NCBI GenBank assembly: GCA_000961575.1
Contig: LADP01000024.1
Coordinates: 140,886-204,885 of the forward strand
Origin: Peptococcaceae bacterium BRH_c8a
GTDB lineage: Bacteria; Bacillota; Desulfotomaculia; Desulfotomaculales; Desulfallaceae
DNA: 64,000 bases
Direction of reading: 5' to 3'
The notes under the pieces: generated by a model
What the model saw: the letters and a program-made list of their open reading frames with translations, nothing else
What the model was told of the DNA's origin: nothing
The model's database searches: none
Shown here: positions 12,049 to 21,900 of the stretch, piece after piece
Layout: every line of letters starts with the position of its first letter
Numbering within the stretch: position 1 is the first letter of the stretch
Made by a program: the position numbers and the translations under genes

Positions 12049-14403
12049 ATGCTAGGACAGCTAACAGCCAGACGCAGTAGACTATTGGCAGTTCTCCTCG
12101 GCCTATTTCTAATCCTGGGAATATTTCAAATGCCCGCTGCCGGTGCCGAGGGTTCTATCACCATTGACCAGATATCTGTAAACAAGCAAAACGTCTATCC
12201 CGGTGAAACATTAAGGGCAACCATCACCTGGACCAACGAAACAGATTACGTTGTGGCCGTGACGGTCAAATGTACCGGGGGTTCCACCAACTACAGCCAG
12301 CCGGTGAATCTGGGGCCTTCCGGGTCTGCTCAGGTTGATTTTAACATCGGTTACGCAGCTTCCCCGGGCAATTATAGCGTAACGGTGGCCACCGGTGGCA
12401 GCTTGCTGCAAAGCTTGACCAATGCTTTTACAGTTCATGAAAATGTCGTTACTGTTAAAGACGTAACACCATCCGGGACAGCACCGGTTGAGGTGTACGC
12501 CGGTGATACCGTTAACGTTAACTTTAAATACTCTTCCCCGGCGGACACCAAGGCTAAAATAGTCATCGGCAGTCTGGTATCCAAGACCATAAACCTAAAC
12601 CGGACGGGCAGTTTTGCCACTGCAGGCACTAGCTTGGTTATACCTGCCGGAGCGGCAGCCGGGGACTATAACCTGGGGCTCAGTTTTGACGGCAGCGGCA
12701 CAGCGCTAACAGAGCCCAAAGCCGTGCGGGTTAAAAACAAGCCTACCGTTGAGTTAAGCATAACTTCCCCCACCAAGAGCAACCCGGCTACGGTAAGCCC
12801 CGGCAGCAGTGTAACGGTAAAGTATAATTACAAGGCAACCAACGACACCCCGGTTTACGTACGCCTGGCCCAGGGTAGCAGCACCTCGCTGGTATCCAAA
12901 GAAGTATTACTTGATCAAGATAAAACATCAGGTAGTACGGTGCTGGCCGTTCCTGCCGGCGCGCCGTTAGGTAAGTATAACCTTACCGTAATACCCAAAG
13001 CCGGCGGCGGCGCCCTGGATGCCGAGCAGGAAGCGGTTGTTGTTGAATACGATGTTAAGGCCAATATTGCTTCCCCTACCGATTCAAAGCCGGTATCAGT
13101 CACAGCGGGTGAAAAAGTGACAATCACCTTTTACTATACCGCCGCAAGTAAAACCACTGTTGATTTAAGACTCCAAGAACATAACAGTGACTCTTCACTT
13201 ACAGCTACCGTTTCCCTTGACCGGGCCACTAGCAGCAAGTCAAAGTCAGTAACTTTAATTATACCGTCCAGTGCAGTCGGCGGTGTTTACGACTTAGTCA
13301 TTAAAAGGCCAGTCAGCGGCAAAAACCTTGATACCGAAGAAGAGGCTGTTATTATCGACGCCAAGGCAACGGCTGAACTAGTTTCCCCTACCAGATCTAA
13401 AAGTGATACGGTTAAATGCGGATCTACCCTGCCAGTAAAGTTTAACTACACCTCTAACGCCGAATCCGATTTGGAAGTTAGGGTAATAAATACTAGCGGT
13501 AAAGTCCTGGCCTCGGCCAGTGCGTCCATTGGTAAGACCACCACCAAGAAAAGCAGGTCTGTAACGGTGCGGATTCCCTCCGATGCGGAACCCGGTAAAT
13601 ACAACTTATCTATTCTCACCAAGTATAGCCGGAAAGTCCTGGACACCGAAACCCAGGCGGTAATTATTGAGGATCCAGTTGCCATAAAGCTCAAGTCCCC
13701 CACCACTGACAACCCGGTGCGCTTTAACGCTACCGGCCAGGTTGAAATAAAATTCAGTTATACCGCCGACTCACCGGGCAGCGTGCAATTAAGGTTGCTT
13801 AAACCGAACGGTAGAACCCTGGTGTCGGACAACGAGTTTCTTTCCAGGGCCAATACATGGCAATCAAAGACTGTTACTTTGAAACTGCCCTCGGCAACCG
13901 CGCTGGAAGTGTATGATTTGGAAATTGTCAACAAAGAAACCGGCAACCGGGTTGCTCTGGAGCCCAAGGCCGTGCAAATGGTAACCTACCCGCTGAATGT
14001 CGCTGTAAAATTCGTTATAGGACAGAGCGGCCGCTGGGTTAACGGTGCCTATCAGGCAACCGACTTGGACGCCCGGATTACGCAAAACCGCACTCTGTTG
14101 CCCATCCGGCACGTGGGTGACCCCCTGGGTTGGGAATTCAAGTGGGACGGCACCAAAAAGATGGCCACCGTTATCAAGGGTGAAAGACAGGTTCGGGTCT
14201 GGGCCAACAACAGGAACGGAAGTGTGAGTACTGACAACGGGAGGAACTGGAAAACAGTAAGAATCGATCCCGACAATGCTTCGGTGCAGCCCTTGCTTGT
14301 TTCGGGCCGCGTGCTGCTGCCGCTGCGTTTCGTCAGCGAAGCTCTGGACACCAAGGTGAACTGGGAACCAGCCAGCAAAACGGTTACGGTTGTTCAGGAA
14401 TAA
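12049..14403 (+). CDS. Large secreted Ig-like repeat protein ending in a stalk domain
   Basis: 784 residues from ATG 12049, which has AAGGAGGT in front; an upstream in-frame TTG at 12007 lacks one. A signal peptide (RSRLLAVLLGLFLILGIF, cut near AAGAEG) is followed by about six Ig-like beta repeats of about 100 residues. The last four align clearly: each opens with a SPTxSxPxxV phrase and closes with GKYNL or VYDLV plus an AVVVE/AVIID strand. The C-terminus (about 655-784) is a copper-amine-oxidase-N-like unit with NRTLLPIRHVGDPLGWEFKW and RVLLPLRFVSEALDTKVNW. It is probably an extended surface adhesin or spacer; no catalytic residues are seen. The repeats suggest growth by internal duplication. 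Confidence 0.75.
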   Translation: MLGQLTARRSRLLAVLLGLFLILGIFQMPAAGAEGSITIDQISVNKQNVYPGETLRATITWTNETDYVVAVTVKCTGGSTNYSQPVNLGPSGSAQVDFNIGYAASPGNYSVTVATGGSLLQSLTNAFTVHENVVTVKDVTPSGTAPVEVYAGDTVNVNFKYSSPADTKAKIVIGSLVSKTINLNRTGSFATAGTSLVIPAGAAAGDYNLGLSFDGSGTALTEPKAVRVKNKPTVELSITSPTKSNPATVSPGSSVTVKYNYKATNDTPVYVRLAQGSSTSLVSKEVLLDQDKTSGSTVLAVPAGAPLGKYNLTVIPKAGGGALDAEQEAVVVEYDVKANIASPTDSKPVSVTAGEKVTITFYYTAASKTTVDLRLQEHNSDSSLTATVSLDRATSSKSKSVTLIIPSSAVGGVYDLVIKRPVSGKNLDTEEEAVIIDAKATAELVSPTRSKSDTVKCGSTLPVKFNYTSNAESDLEVRVINTSGKVLASASASIGKTTTKKSRSVTVRIPSDAEPGKYNLSILTKYSRKVLDTETQAVIIEDPVAIKLKSPTTDNPVRFNATGQVEIKFSYTADSPGSVQLRLLKPNGRTLVSDNEFLSRANTWQSKTVTLKLPSATALEVYDLEIVNKETGNRVALEPKAVQMVTYPLNVAVKFVIGQSGRWVNGAYQATDLDARITQNRTLLPIRHVGDPLGWEFKWDGTKKMATVIKGERQVRVWANNRNGSVSTDNGRNWKTVRIDPDNASVQPLLVSGRVLLPLRFVSEALDTKVNWEPASKTVTVVQE

Positions 14404-14428
14404 ACACAGTTTCTAAGTAAAAAACAGG

Positions 14429-14462
14429 AGACCGGTTCCTTACCAGGAACCGGTCTTTTTTA
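14429..14462 (+). terminator. Rho-independent terminator
   Basis: AGACCGGTTCCT (14429-14440) pairs with AGGAACCGGTCT (14445-14456) around a four-base loop, followed by a T-run to 14462. Ends the transcript of the Ig-like repeat protein. Confidence 0.95.
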
Positions 14463-14477
14463 AGGAAAGTATACGCG

Positions 14478-14532
14478 AAAAAGGGGACTGGCTCCTTTTT
14501 CGCTTTTTGAAAATGGTGCCAGTCCCCTTTTT
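14478..14532. repeat. Intergenic palindrome, family B copy 1
   Basis: AAAAAGGGGACTGGC (14478-14492) pairs with GCCAGTCCCCTTTTT; the centre reads TTTTTCGCTTTTTGAAAA, shared with other family B copies. It comes right after a normal terminator, so termination is not its only possible role. Nearby TCTGACCCCGGCACC (about 14611) may be a decayed family A half. Confidence 0.88.
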
Positions 14533-14641
14533 TTATCTACAGTGTTAAATTGTGTGAAACGCCATATAAATCTAGTTATTTTAATAAACGGTTTTATCAA
14601 CAAGTTTAAGTCTGACCCCGGCACCTAGTGGGAATAATAGG

Positions 14642-14670
14642 TAATAATTGCCCAAAGTAGCGCATATATA
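14642..14670 (+). promoter_or_regulatory. Candidate sigma-E promoter of spoIID
   Basis: TAATAAT (14642-14648), a 14-base spacer, then CATATATA (14663-14670). This fits the sporulation sigma-E pattern (KMATATT, 13-15 bases, CATACAMT) with one to two differences per box. It is 39 bases before the start of spoIID, a known mother-cell gene read by sigma-E in Bacillus. By eye only. Confidence 0.5.
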
Positions 14671-14708
14671 AAGCGTGAAGGACAGGCATATTCCTAGAAG
14701 GTGAGTTT

Positions 14709-15668
14709 ATGCGCAAGATTTTTTTACTTACTTTAATCCTGGTGCTGCTGCTGATTTTTGGCTTGCCGTACGTGATAAACCGCAGCACCGAACCGCCGGT
14801 TCGTGAAGAGGAAACCCTGGTGCGGCTGTACCGGCACGACACCGATGAAGTTGAGGTCATCCCGCTGGACGATTATGTCACGAGTGTGGTAGCCGCCGAA
14901 ATGCCGGCTGAGTTTCATACCGAGGCTTTAAAGGCCCAGGCTGTGGCCGCTCGCACCTATATAGTTAAGCGTATACTAGCCGGCGGCGTCAGCAACACCT
15001 GCCACCCCGGGGCGGATACCTGTGATAACCCATCCCACAGCCAGGCGTGGCTGCCCCGCAACGTCCTCAAAGAACGGTGGGGCGCCCTGCAATACTACCA
15101 ATATTACTATAAAGTGCGGATGGCTGTGGACGACACCGCAGGTGAAATAATTACCTATAGCGGACAGCCCATTGACCCGGTCTTTCATTCCGCATGCGGC
15201 GGCCACACCGAAAATTCAGAAGACGTTTGGAAATATGAGGTATCCTACTTACGGGGTGTGGATTGTCCTTATGAAAACGTACCACAGCCTGAACAGAGTG
15301 TTACCATGCCCCTGGATAAGGTAGAAAAAGCGCTGGGGGTCAATCTAAACACCGTAGCGGTGGCGGCGACCGGCGGCAATGCGGAACCCTTTCAGGTGGT
15401 GGAACGAACAGCCGCCGGCAAGCCAAAAATAGTTTTAGTGGACGGTAAAAACCTGGCGGCTGTAGATGTACGCCAAAAGCTGGGCCTGCGTTCCACGGAT
15501 TTTAAGTGGACCATAAATGGTGGCCAGATAACCATAAAGACCAGGGGTTACGGCCACGGTGTGGGTATGTGCCAATATGGCGCCGCCGGCATGGCCGAAA
15601 ACGGGGACGACTACCGTAAGATTCTAAACCATTACTACACTGGTATCAGCATCAGCAAAATAAATTAG
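14709..15668 (+). CDS. spoIID: Stage II sporulation protein D
   Basis: 319 residues. SpoIID is the mother-cell lytic transglycosylase that, with SpoIIP and SpoIIM, thins septal peptidoglycan so that the mother cell can engulf the forespore. One N-terminal membrane helix (about 5-22), then the SpoIID domain with the expected catalytic glutamate near residue 64 in VVAAEMPAEFHTEALKAQAV, the cysteine/histidine-containing SACGGHTENSEDVW, and the C-terminal GYGHGVGMCQYGAAGMA signature. ATG start after AGAAGGTGAG. Sits between murA and spoIIID as in Bacillus. Indicates that the host forms endospores. Confidence 0.95.
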   Translation: MRKIFLLTLILVLLLIFGLPYVINRSTEPPVREEETLVRLYRHDTDEVEVIPLDDYVTSVVAAEMPAEFHTEALKAQAVAARTYIVKRILAGGVSNTCHPGADTCDNPSHSQAWLPRNVLKERWGALQYYQYYYKVRMAVDDTAGEIITYSGQPIDPVFHSACGGHTENSEDVWKYEVSYLRGVDCPYENVPQPEQSVTMPLDKVEKALGVNLNTVAVAATGGNAEPFQVVERTAAGKPKIVLVDGKNLAAVDVRQKLGLRSTDFKWTINGGQITIKTRGYGHGVGMCQYGAAGMAENGDDYRKILNHYYTGISISKIN

Positions 15669-15766
15669 CCTAATTTCATCCGTGCGCATGGGAAAAACAA
15701 AATCTGGCCACATTAAGAACACCAATTCACTTGTTTATACTTTTACATTGAGCGGAGGTGTTCTTT

Positions 15767-15940
15767 GTGTGGCCCTTTGACGAAAAGCCCAAAGACCAGA
15801 ACGCTATTGAAAAGTACCGACGCTGGTTAAAACGCTGGCTGCTGAATGGCAGGCAGAGCAGGCAAGATGCCCCCGAGATTTATATAACCCGGGGGTTGTT
15901 TTTTGGCTGTTTACCATGGAAAAACACATTTGGGGTCTAA
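15767..15940 (+). CDS. Possible small basic protein after spoIID
   Basis: A 57-codon frame with a good ribosome site (GCGGAGGTG) 5-6 bases before GTG 15767. The product starts MWPFDEKPKDQNAIEKYRRW and is rich in Lys/Arg and Trp; I do not recognise it. Its second half overlaps a terminator-like hairpin at 15870-15904, so either the gene is terminated inside its own message or the frame is chance. Position between spoIID and spoIIID makes a sporulation role conceivable, nothing more. Confidence 0.35.
   Translation: MWPFDEKPKDQNAIEKYRRWLKRWLLNGRQSRQDAPEIYITRGLFFGCLPWKNTFGV
15870..15904 (+). terminator. Terminator-like hairpin inside the small frame
   Basis: CCCCCG (15870-15875) pairs with CGGGGG (15890-15895) and is followed by TTGTTTTTT. 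A fair rho-independent terminator for spoIID, though it is short and lies within the possible small gene. Confidence 0.5.
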
Positions 15941-16110
15941 AGTGGTATATTACCCGATTTAGCAGGCCCCGGTTTTAAATTATTGATAATTTTTAAAAGT
16001 TCCTAATTACCATATAAACTGCATTTTTTAAGAATAGTCTGAAAGCATTTCTCCCGGTCCCCCGCATATAATGTTATATGTTTTTCCTAAATGCCCGGGG
16101 AGGTAAAGAG

Positions 16111-16359
16111 ATGCAGGAGTACATTCAAAAGCGGGTGCTGGAAATATGCACCTACATTTTAGAAACCCAGGCCACCGTACGCCAGGCAGCCCAACTATTT
16201 GACGTTAGCAAAAGCACCGTGCACAAGGACATGACCGAAAGGCTGCCTTCATTGAACAAAGAACTTGCCAACCAGGTCCGTAAGGTTCTGGAATATAATA
16301 AGTCTGAAAGACACCTGCGCGGCGGGGAAGCCACCAGAAAGAAGTACCGCCATAAATAA
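16111..16359 (+). CDS. spoIIID: Stage III sporulation transcriptional regulator SpoIIID
   Basis: 82 residues. SpoIIID is a small DNA-binding protein acting in the mother cell, turning sigma-E genes up or down and helping switch to sigma-K. The helix-turn-helix (ATVRQAAQLFDVSKSTVHKD, about 23-42) and the basic C-terminal tail (RHLRGGEATRKKYRHK), which adds a second DNA contact, are both seen. ATG 16111 is preferred over an in-frame ATG at 16078 because GGGGAGGTAAAG precedes it and the length then equals the family's. A CATATAAT box at 16065-16072 resembles a sigma-E minus-10, but the minus-35 is weak. Confidence 0.96.
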   Translation: MQEYIQKRVLEICTYILETQATVRQAAQLFDVSKSTVHKDMTERLPSLNKELANQVRKVLEYNKSERHLRGGEATRKKYRHK

Positions 16360-16460
16360 TGATAAATATTTAAAAAAAGTGGAGGATTTTGTCCAACTAG
16401 GTAGAAATTAATACCATAATTATATGCACTAGTAAATTATCTAAAAGGGGACAAGTTCTC

Positions 16461-17513
16461 ATGTTCCACATGAATACCGATATTGGCATCGATTTGGGTA
16501 CGGCGAATATTCTGGTGTTCGTCAAGGGTAGGGGTATCGTACTTAAAGAACCATCCGTGGTGGCGATGGACAAAACTTCGGGCAAGGTGATAGCAGTGGG
16601 GGTCGAGGCCAGGCGCATGCTGGGCCGCACTCCAGGAAATATTGTGGCAACACGCCCCTTAAGGGACGGAGTAATTGCCGATTACGACGTAACCGAAAAG
16701 ATGTTACGTTATTTTATTACCAAGGCAACCGGCAAGCGATTATTATTTAAACCCAGGGTTATGGTTTGCATCCCCTCGGGCGTAACGGGAGTGGAAGAAA
16801 GGGCTGTAAGGCAGGCGGCGGTACAGGCCGGTGCACGCCAGGTGCATGTAATCGAGGAGCCACTGGCCGCGGCGCTTGGTGCGGGTTTGGATATCTCCCA
16901 GCCCGGCGGCACCATGGTGGTGGACATCGGTGGGGGAACTACCGACGTGGCTGTGCTATCTTTAGGTGGTATAGTACACAGCACCTCCCTTAGAGTAGGC
17001 GGCGACAAGTTTGACGAGGCCATTATAAAATATGTCCGGCGGGAATTCAGCCTGGCCATTGGTGAACGCACCGCGGAGGAAATAAAAATTGAAGTAGCCA
17101 ACGCCTATCCCAACGGCAACCGGCCGCTTTCCTTGCGGGTGCGCGGCAGGGATTTAATAAACGGCCTGCCCAAGGAAATCTCGGTTACCAGTGACCATAT
17201 ATATGAGGCCATTAAGGAGAACTTGATATCTGTAGTTGATGCGGTAAAAGAAGTATTGGAACAAACACCTCCGGAACTTTCCGCTGATATTGTGGACAAG
17301 GGTATTGTGCTTACAGGTGGTGGTGCCATGCTCAGGGGGTTAGACACCTTAATTGGTAATGAAACCGGTTTAAACGCTTTCCTGGCCGAAGACCCGCTCT
17401 CCTGCGTGGCCGTAGGCACCGGCCGGGCGTTGACCATGCTGAATGTGCTGAACGCCCAGCACAAGCGCAGGCTGATCAGGAAGGCGATCAGGCAGAAAAT
17501 ATATGCGGGCTGA
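16461..17513 (+). CDS. mbl: MreB-like rod-shape protein Mbl
   Basis: 350 residues, actin-like ATPase of the MreB/Mbl family, polymerising under the membrane to guide lateral wall synthesis. Phosphate 1 loop DIGIDLGTANILVFVKGRG at the N-terminus, phosphate 2 VVDIGGGTTDVAVLSLGG, and the adenosine loop GIVLTGGGAMLRGLD are intact. ATG start after AAAGGGGAC. The neighbour spoIIID supports Mbl rather than MreB (the Bacillus order is spoIIID-mbl), and no mreC/mreD follow. The C-terminal extension past about 335 (HKRRLIRKAIRQKIYAG) is basic and slightly longer than usual. Confidence 0.93.
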   Translation: MFHMNTDIGIDLGTANILVFVKGRGIVLKEPSVVAMDKTSGKVIAVGVEARRMLGRTPGNIVATRPLRDGVIADYDVTEKMLRYFITKATGKRLLFKPRVMVCIPSGVTGVEERAVRQAAVQAGARQVHVIEEPLAAALGAGLDISQPGGTMVVDIGGGTTDVAVLSLGGIVHSTSLRVGGDKFDEAIIKYVRREFSLAIGERTAEEIKIEVANAYPNGNRPLSLRVRGRDLINGLPKEISVTSDHIYEAIKENLISVVDAVKEVLEQTPPELSADIVDKGIVLTGGGAMLRGLDTLIGNETGLNAFLAEDPLSCVAVGTGRALTMLNVLNAQHKRRLIRKAIRQKIYAG

Positions 17514-17533
17514 TAAAACACAACAGCCGCCCT

Positions 17534-17586
17534 AAAAGGGACAGACTGCTTTTTCGTTTTTGAAAAAGATGTCTGTCCCTTTTTTA
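17534..17586. repeat. Intergenic palindrome, family B copy 2
   Basis: AAAAGGGACAGAC (17534-17546) pairs with GTCTGTCCCTTTT; the centre TTTTTCGTTTTTGAAAAA is like other B copies. Stem ends in a T-run 20 bases after the mbl stop and may terminate mbl. Confidence 0.88.
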
Positions 17587-17653
17587 TGGTACTAATAACA
17601 ATCCATGTTAAGCGAGCTCGGAGTTTGGATGGCAATGAAAAAGTCTAGATCCG

Positions 17654-17725
17654 TGTCATTCTGAGCGCAGCGAAGAATCTTAAAGCAGCTTAAAAGAAAG
17701 ATTCTTCGCTGCGCTCAGAATGACA
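17654..17725. repeat. Long inverted repeat with GTCATTCTGAGCGCAGCG ends
   Basis: TGTCATTCTGAGCGCAGCGA starts the left arm at 17654 and its exact complement ends the right arm at 17725; the arms (about 28 bases each) enclose a short AT-rich loop. Better preserved copy of the element at 321-377. Lies between the convergent mbl and the lamin-tail gene. Confidence 0.88.
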
Positions 17726-17792
17726 AATTAGCTGTCTTTTGTTATAATAATTGACTTTTTCAGCAGCCTTGAAGCTTGTCTGCTGTCCCTTT

Positions 17793-18518
17793 TTACCGGG
17801 GCCAGCTGTACACTATATTGGCGGTGCTATCGTATAGGTTTGCTTGATCTTCATCATTATTCCACATGTAGTCTTTAGTCCAGAACAAGTGAGCCGGCAG
17901 GGACTCTGTTGCCATAGGGCCGCTGTGAATAAAAGCCGTTGAACCTGCTTTCAGAGTATATCCGTCAGGAAATTGATAAGGTTCCTTGGCAGTTTTGCTT
18001 CTTAAGTACCAACCGGTCAAATCGAAATTTTTTACCGAGTTATTCCGTATCGCTACTGTTTCCTTAATCAGGTCGACATCTGCAATGGTGATAGCCGATG
18101 TAATGACAATGGTTTCAGTTTTATTATCCCAGTCCACTTTATCTCCAAATGATTCACCAATAAACCTTATTGGCACCATGGTGCGGTTGTTAACCACCCT
18201 GGCCGGTACATCCAGCTTAATTGGGACTCCGTTTCTATAAGCGGTTATCGAACCCACTTCCAGCTTAATTTCCGTAGCGCCCTTGTTAGCGAGTACTGCC
18301 GGTTTGGTCTCCCCGCCAACCCATTTTACTTTAGCATTTAAAGCCTCGAAAATAGCTCTAACGGGTACCAGGGTGCGCCCGTTTTCGACACCTAGTTCAA
18401 CGTCAAAGTTTACTTTTTTGCCGTCTACCATTACGGACGGGGCCCCAAAAGCTAACGGGACAGCCATAGTTAAAGCTAACACCAGCGTTAACAAAAGAAT
18501 CGGCAATTTGGTTTTCAA
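17793..18518 (-). CDS. Secreted stalk-domain protein with a lamin-tail domain
   Basis: 241 residues, reverse strand. Signal peptide KLPILLLTLVLALTMAVPLA, cut near AFG-A. A copper-amine-oxidase-N-like module (about 30-140) with two repeats of the TLVPVRAIFEAL / TMVPIRFIGESF type is followed by a lamin-tail-like beta sandwich (about 145-241: VAIRNNSVKNFDLTGWYLRS ... FPDGYTLKAGSTAFIHSG). Lamin-tail domains in bacteria often accompany surface nucleases or anchors; here none is fused. TTG start after GGGGGGAG. Monocistronic and convergent with mbl. Probably extracellular; role unknown. Confidence 0.78.
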   Translation of the reverse strand: MKTKLPILLLTLVLALTMAVPLAFGAPSVMVDGKKVNFDVELGVENGRTLVPVRAIFEALNAKVKWVGGETKPAVLANKGATEIKLEVGSITAYRNGVPIKLDVPARVVNNRTMVPIRFIGESFGDKVDWDNKTETIVITSAITIADVDLIKETVAIRNNSVKNFDLTGWYLRSKTAKEPYQFPDGYTLKAGSTAFIHSGPMATESLPAHLFWTKDYMWNNDEDQANLYDSTANIVYSWPR

Positions 18519-18845
18519 AGCAGCACTCCCCCCAAAAAGAATATTTTATATTATTAATTAACTACCTATCCAAATAAAACCTTTTATAAATGCGTATTAT
18601 TTACAAAGACACACATTGGAAATATATTACTGACCTACGCAATTCCAAATAATTTTAAAAACGAGGAACAAATCTCAATCTTAAACCGTCATTTATTAAA
18701 TGCAAAAATATAAACATTCTAAGAATAGTCAGATAGCGAACTATTTACCACTTTAACTATAAAGGATAAGTACAGCCATTCATAGAAAATTGCTAGACAT
18801 AGTAATTTTGAACAGATTTAACAGCTTACTGTATGCAGCCCTGGT

Positions 18846-18875
18846 CCTTCATGCGCTTTATAGCGCACTGGAAGG
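18846..18875 (+). promoter_or_regulatory. Hairpin in the leader of the SLH protease
   Basis: The 389-base AT-rich spacer 18519-18907 holds no gene. Near its end CCTTC...GCGC (from 18846) pairs with GCGC...GGAAGG (to 18875), followed by TTTTCTTTT. It resembles a weak terminator or attenuator 32 bases before the ATG of the next gene. No clear sigma-A promoter was found in the spacer. Confidence 0.4.
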
Positions 18876-18907
18876 TTTTCTTTTGTCAAATAAGAGGTGA
18901 TTAATGA

Positions 18908-21900
18908 ATGATTAATAAAAAGCCGCTAATATTGCTGGCAGGCCTACTATTTATTACCGCATTCTTTGGGGTCTGGTGGTTGTTTGCCGAAAACAAAATG
19001 CCGGTGGAGCAAGACGCCGGTAACGGCACACCGGGCTATAAAAACAGCGGCAACGACAGTAACAACCAGGTACCGGAGACCAGCGACCACAATCTTTATA
19101 CTGTTGAATTAACACACTTATTAAATGATCAAGAACGAACCGCGCTGCTGAAACTAGTGGACTGGGCGGGGGAATATGACGGCAATACTCTGCCCGTAAG
19201 AGCCGATTCGGAGCAGGCCGCGGCACTGGAGAACCTACCTTTTGTAAAAAGCATCGGTACATACGCACCTGCAACAAAAATTGCCGGAGATATTAGTGCC
19301 AAAAATAACAAAGACGGTGATGATACCTCGTCCCGGGTGGAAATCGTTGTGACCCTGGTATCACCGGGGGACAATATTGAATTTGTTCATTTAGTTGACA
19401 GCCTGGGCGGGTCAGTAGCGGGCGATATTACGGAACAAGGCCGCTATCTAAAGGCGGAGGTGCCCGCCGACGCGGTTGATAAACTAGCGGCATCGCCACT
19501 GGTGCTGCACCTGGAAAAATATCACCAGCCCGAGTTATTAAATGACCGGGCCAAGGATATTACCGGGGCATCCCCCCTGGCCATACCCAGTTTCTTTACC
19601 CAAACCGGGTTGACCGGTCGGGGCGTGATGGTGGGCATTGCCGACAGCGGGCTTGATACCGGGGAAATAGGCGATTTGCACCCCGACCTGCGCAACCAAA
19701 CCGGAAAAACTCCCCGTGTAGTAATGCTGCAATCATGGGCCGGGGTGGATGAACCCGCAGATACCATAGGGCACGGCACCCACATGGCTGGTACCATCGC
19801 CGGCAGCGGTGCGGCATCCGATGGCAAGTATGCTGGCGTGGCCCCGGAATCCATGCTTTATTTCCAGGGTATAGTTGATCAAAACAATAATCCCGCCCCG
19901 CCTCTGGATCTTTCCCGCCTGTACCTGCCGGCCTATGAAGCCGGTGTACGGGTGCATGTTAACGGCTGGGGCAGAAACAACAACCTTTATTCCAGCGCCT
20001 CCGCCCAGATAGACGAATTTGTCCGCCGCCACCCCGACTTTTTGCCAATATTCGGAGCCGGCAACTCGGGGCCCCAGGATGGTACCCTTACCGCAGAAGC
20101 CAACAGTAAAAACGCCCTAGTGGTGGGTGCCTCCCTCAGTCCCAGGCCGGCATTTGACAACGACGGGGGCAACACACGGCAGGCAGCGGAGTTTTCCAGC
20201 CGTGGTCCGGCGGCCGACGGCAGAATAAAGCCCGACCTTATAGCACCGGGCACCTCCATAATATCCACCAGCTCCAGCCTGGTGGACGGTAGCCTGCCCG
20301 GACGTCCCGAGTACAATAGAATGCAGGGTACCAGTATGGCGTCGGCAATTACCGGCGGGGCTGCGGCTCTCCTTAAAGAATACCTGGAAAAGCATACCGA
20401 GTACGGTACTGCGTCAGCGGCGCTGCTAAAGGCGGCGCTTATTAATGGCGCCCGGGCTCCCCAAGACGAACCGCATCAAGCCGGTTTCGGTGTATTGGAC
20501 ATCGGTAGTACCGTGCTGGCTCTGGAAAAAGGTATGTTCAACATTAAGGAAGAAAAAACCGGTTTAAGAAATGGCGAAAGCAGTTCCCTTACATTTGAAG
20601 TTACAGAGCCGGAAGCTCCGGTCAAAATTACCCTGGTCTGGACGGACCCGGCTGCAGCACCGGGCAGTGGCCGCACCCTGGTTAACAACCTGGATCTGGC
20701 AGTGGTGGATCCCAACGGTGAACGCCTCCTAGGCAATGACTTTAGCAACAGCGGGCAGCCCGATACTATAAACAACGTGGAACAAATTGTGATACCCGAA
20801 CCGGTTGCCGGTACATACCGGGTGGAAGTATACGGCAGGTCTATAAAAGGGCTTGGCTCTGCCTCCCGCAGCGTAGCCAGGCAGGATTTTGCCCTGGTGT
20901 ACGGCCAGCAGCCTTCCAGACAAGTGCTCGAAGCGGTGGAAGATGATATTTTCGTACTAAACAACGGTAATCTGCTCAACAAACCCCAGAACTTATTAAC
21001 TGCCCGGGACGGTGCACTCACCGATGAGGAACCGCAGCCCGGTGCGGATTTATATTTTGCCTATCCCCCGGATGGCCCGGCAGAGGCGCTGGCGGTGGGC
21101 AATAGTTGGCAGGCTTCGGGCATTAAAGTGCTCATGGCGGAAGATGGCCCACTGCTGGTTAGAATTAACAGGCAGTACCGCGAGGGCGGCTATTTTGTGG
21201 ACAACAACAAGGGCAACAAGGTGGAATTCAACGGTGACATAATCGACAATGCGGCGGGTATTTTGCCCGGCTCCAGCGTTACCGCCGCGGTAAACCCGCA
21301 AACCCAAACCCTGTGGCAGGTAAAAGCAACCAGCCGGGAAGAAACAGGCGTAGTGGGCAAATATGATGTTGATAAAAGAGAAATTTTGCTGCTGGGAACA
21401 GACGAGCCTTACGAAATTGCCCCCGAGGCAGCCCTGGCATTCAATGATTCAGTAACCGGGGATCCGGGAGACCTGCCCTTTGGCGCACCGGTAAATGCCG
21501 GTTTCGAACATATTCTGCCGGGAATGCCTGTAAAGCTGACGCTGGGCCCGGACGGCTCGGCATACCACGTGTCGGTTGAGCGGCAGGTTCTTGTGGGCAC
21601 CGTAGCCTCGGTGGACGCACTGCACACTAAGATTACGCTGTCCTCAGGTAAAAGTTACACCTTGCTGGCCGATAGCATTAAAATAGATGGACGGGAATCG
21701 ACCCTGCGTCAACTGCAAACCGGGGAATTTGTTATGGGCGTGCTGGTACCGGGCAGCCAAAATGTGTTAAACCTAAACGTGTACAGCAACACCTTTTACG
21801 GGCGGGTAGACTTTGCCGGCCAGGACGACTTATATCTGGTTAACCACCAGAATACCAACCACATTTTTGCAATGAACCCGGAAACGGAAATATACCGCTG

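Noticed and set aside
14605..14625. Extra family A palindrome
   Set aside because: Only one half-site (TCTGACCCCGGCACC) is visible with no matching arm nearby.
16044..16072. Sigma-E promoter for spoIIID
   Set aside because: The minus-10 (CATATAAT) is good but no acceptable minus-35 lies at the right distance, so it is mentioned only in the gene entry.
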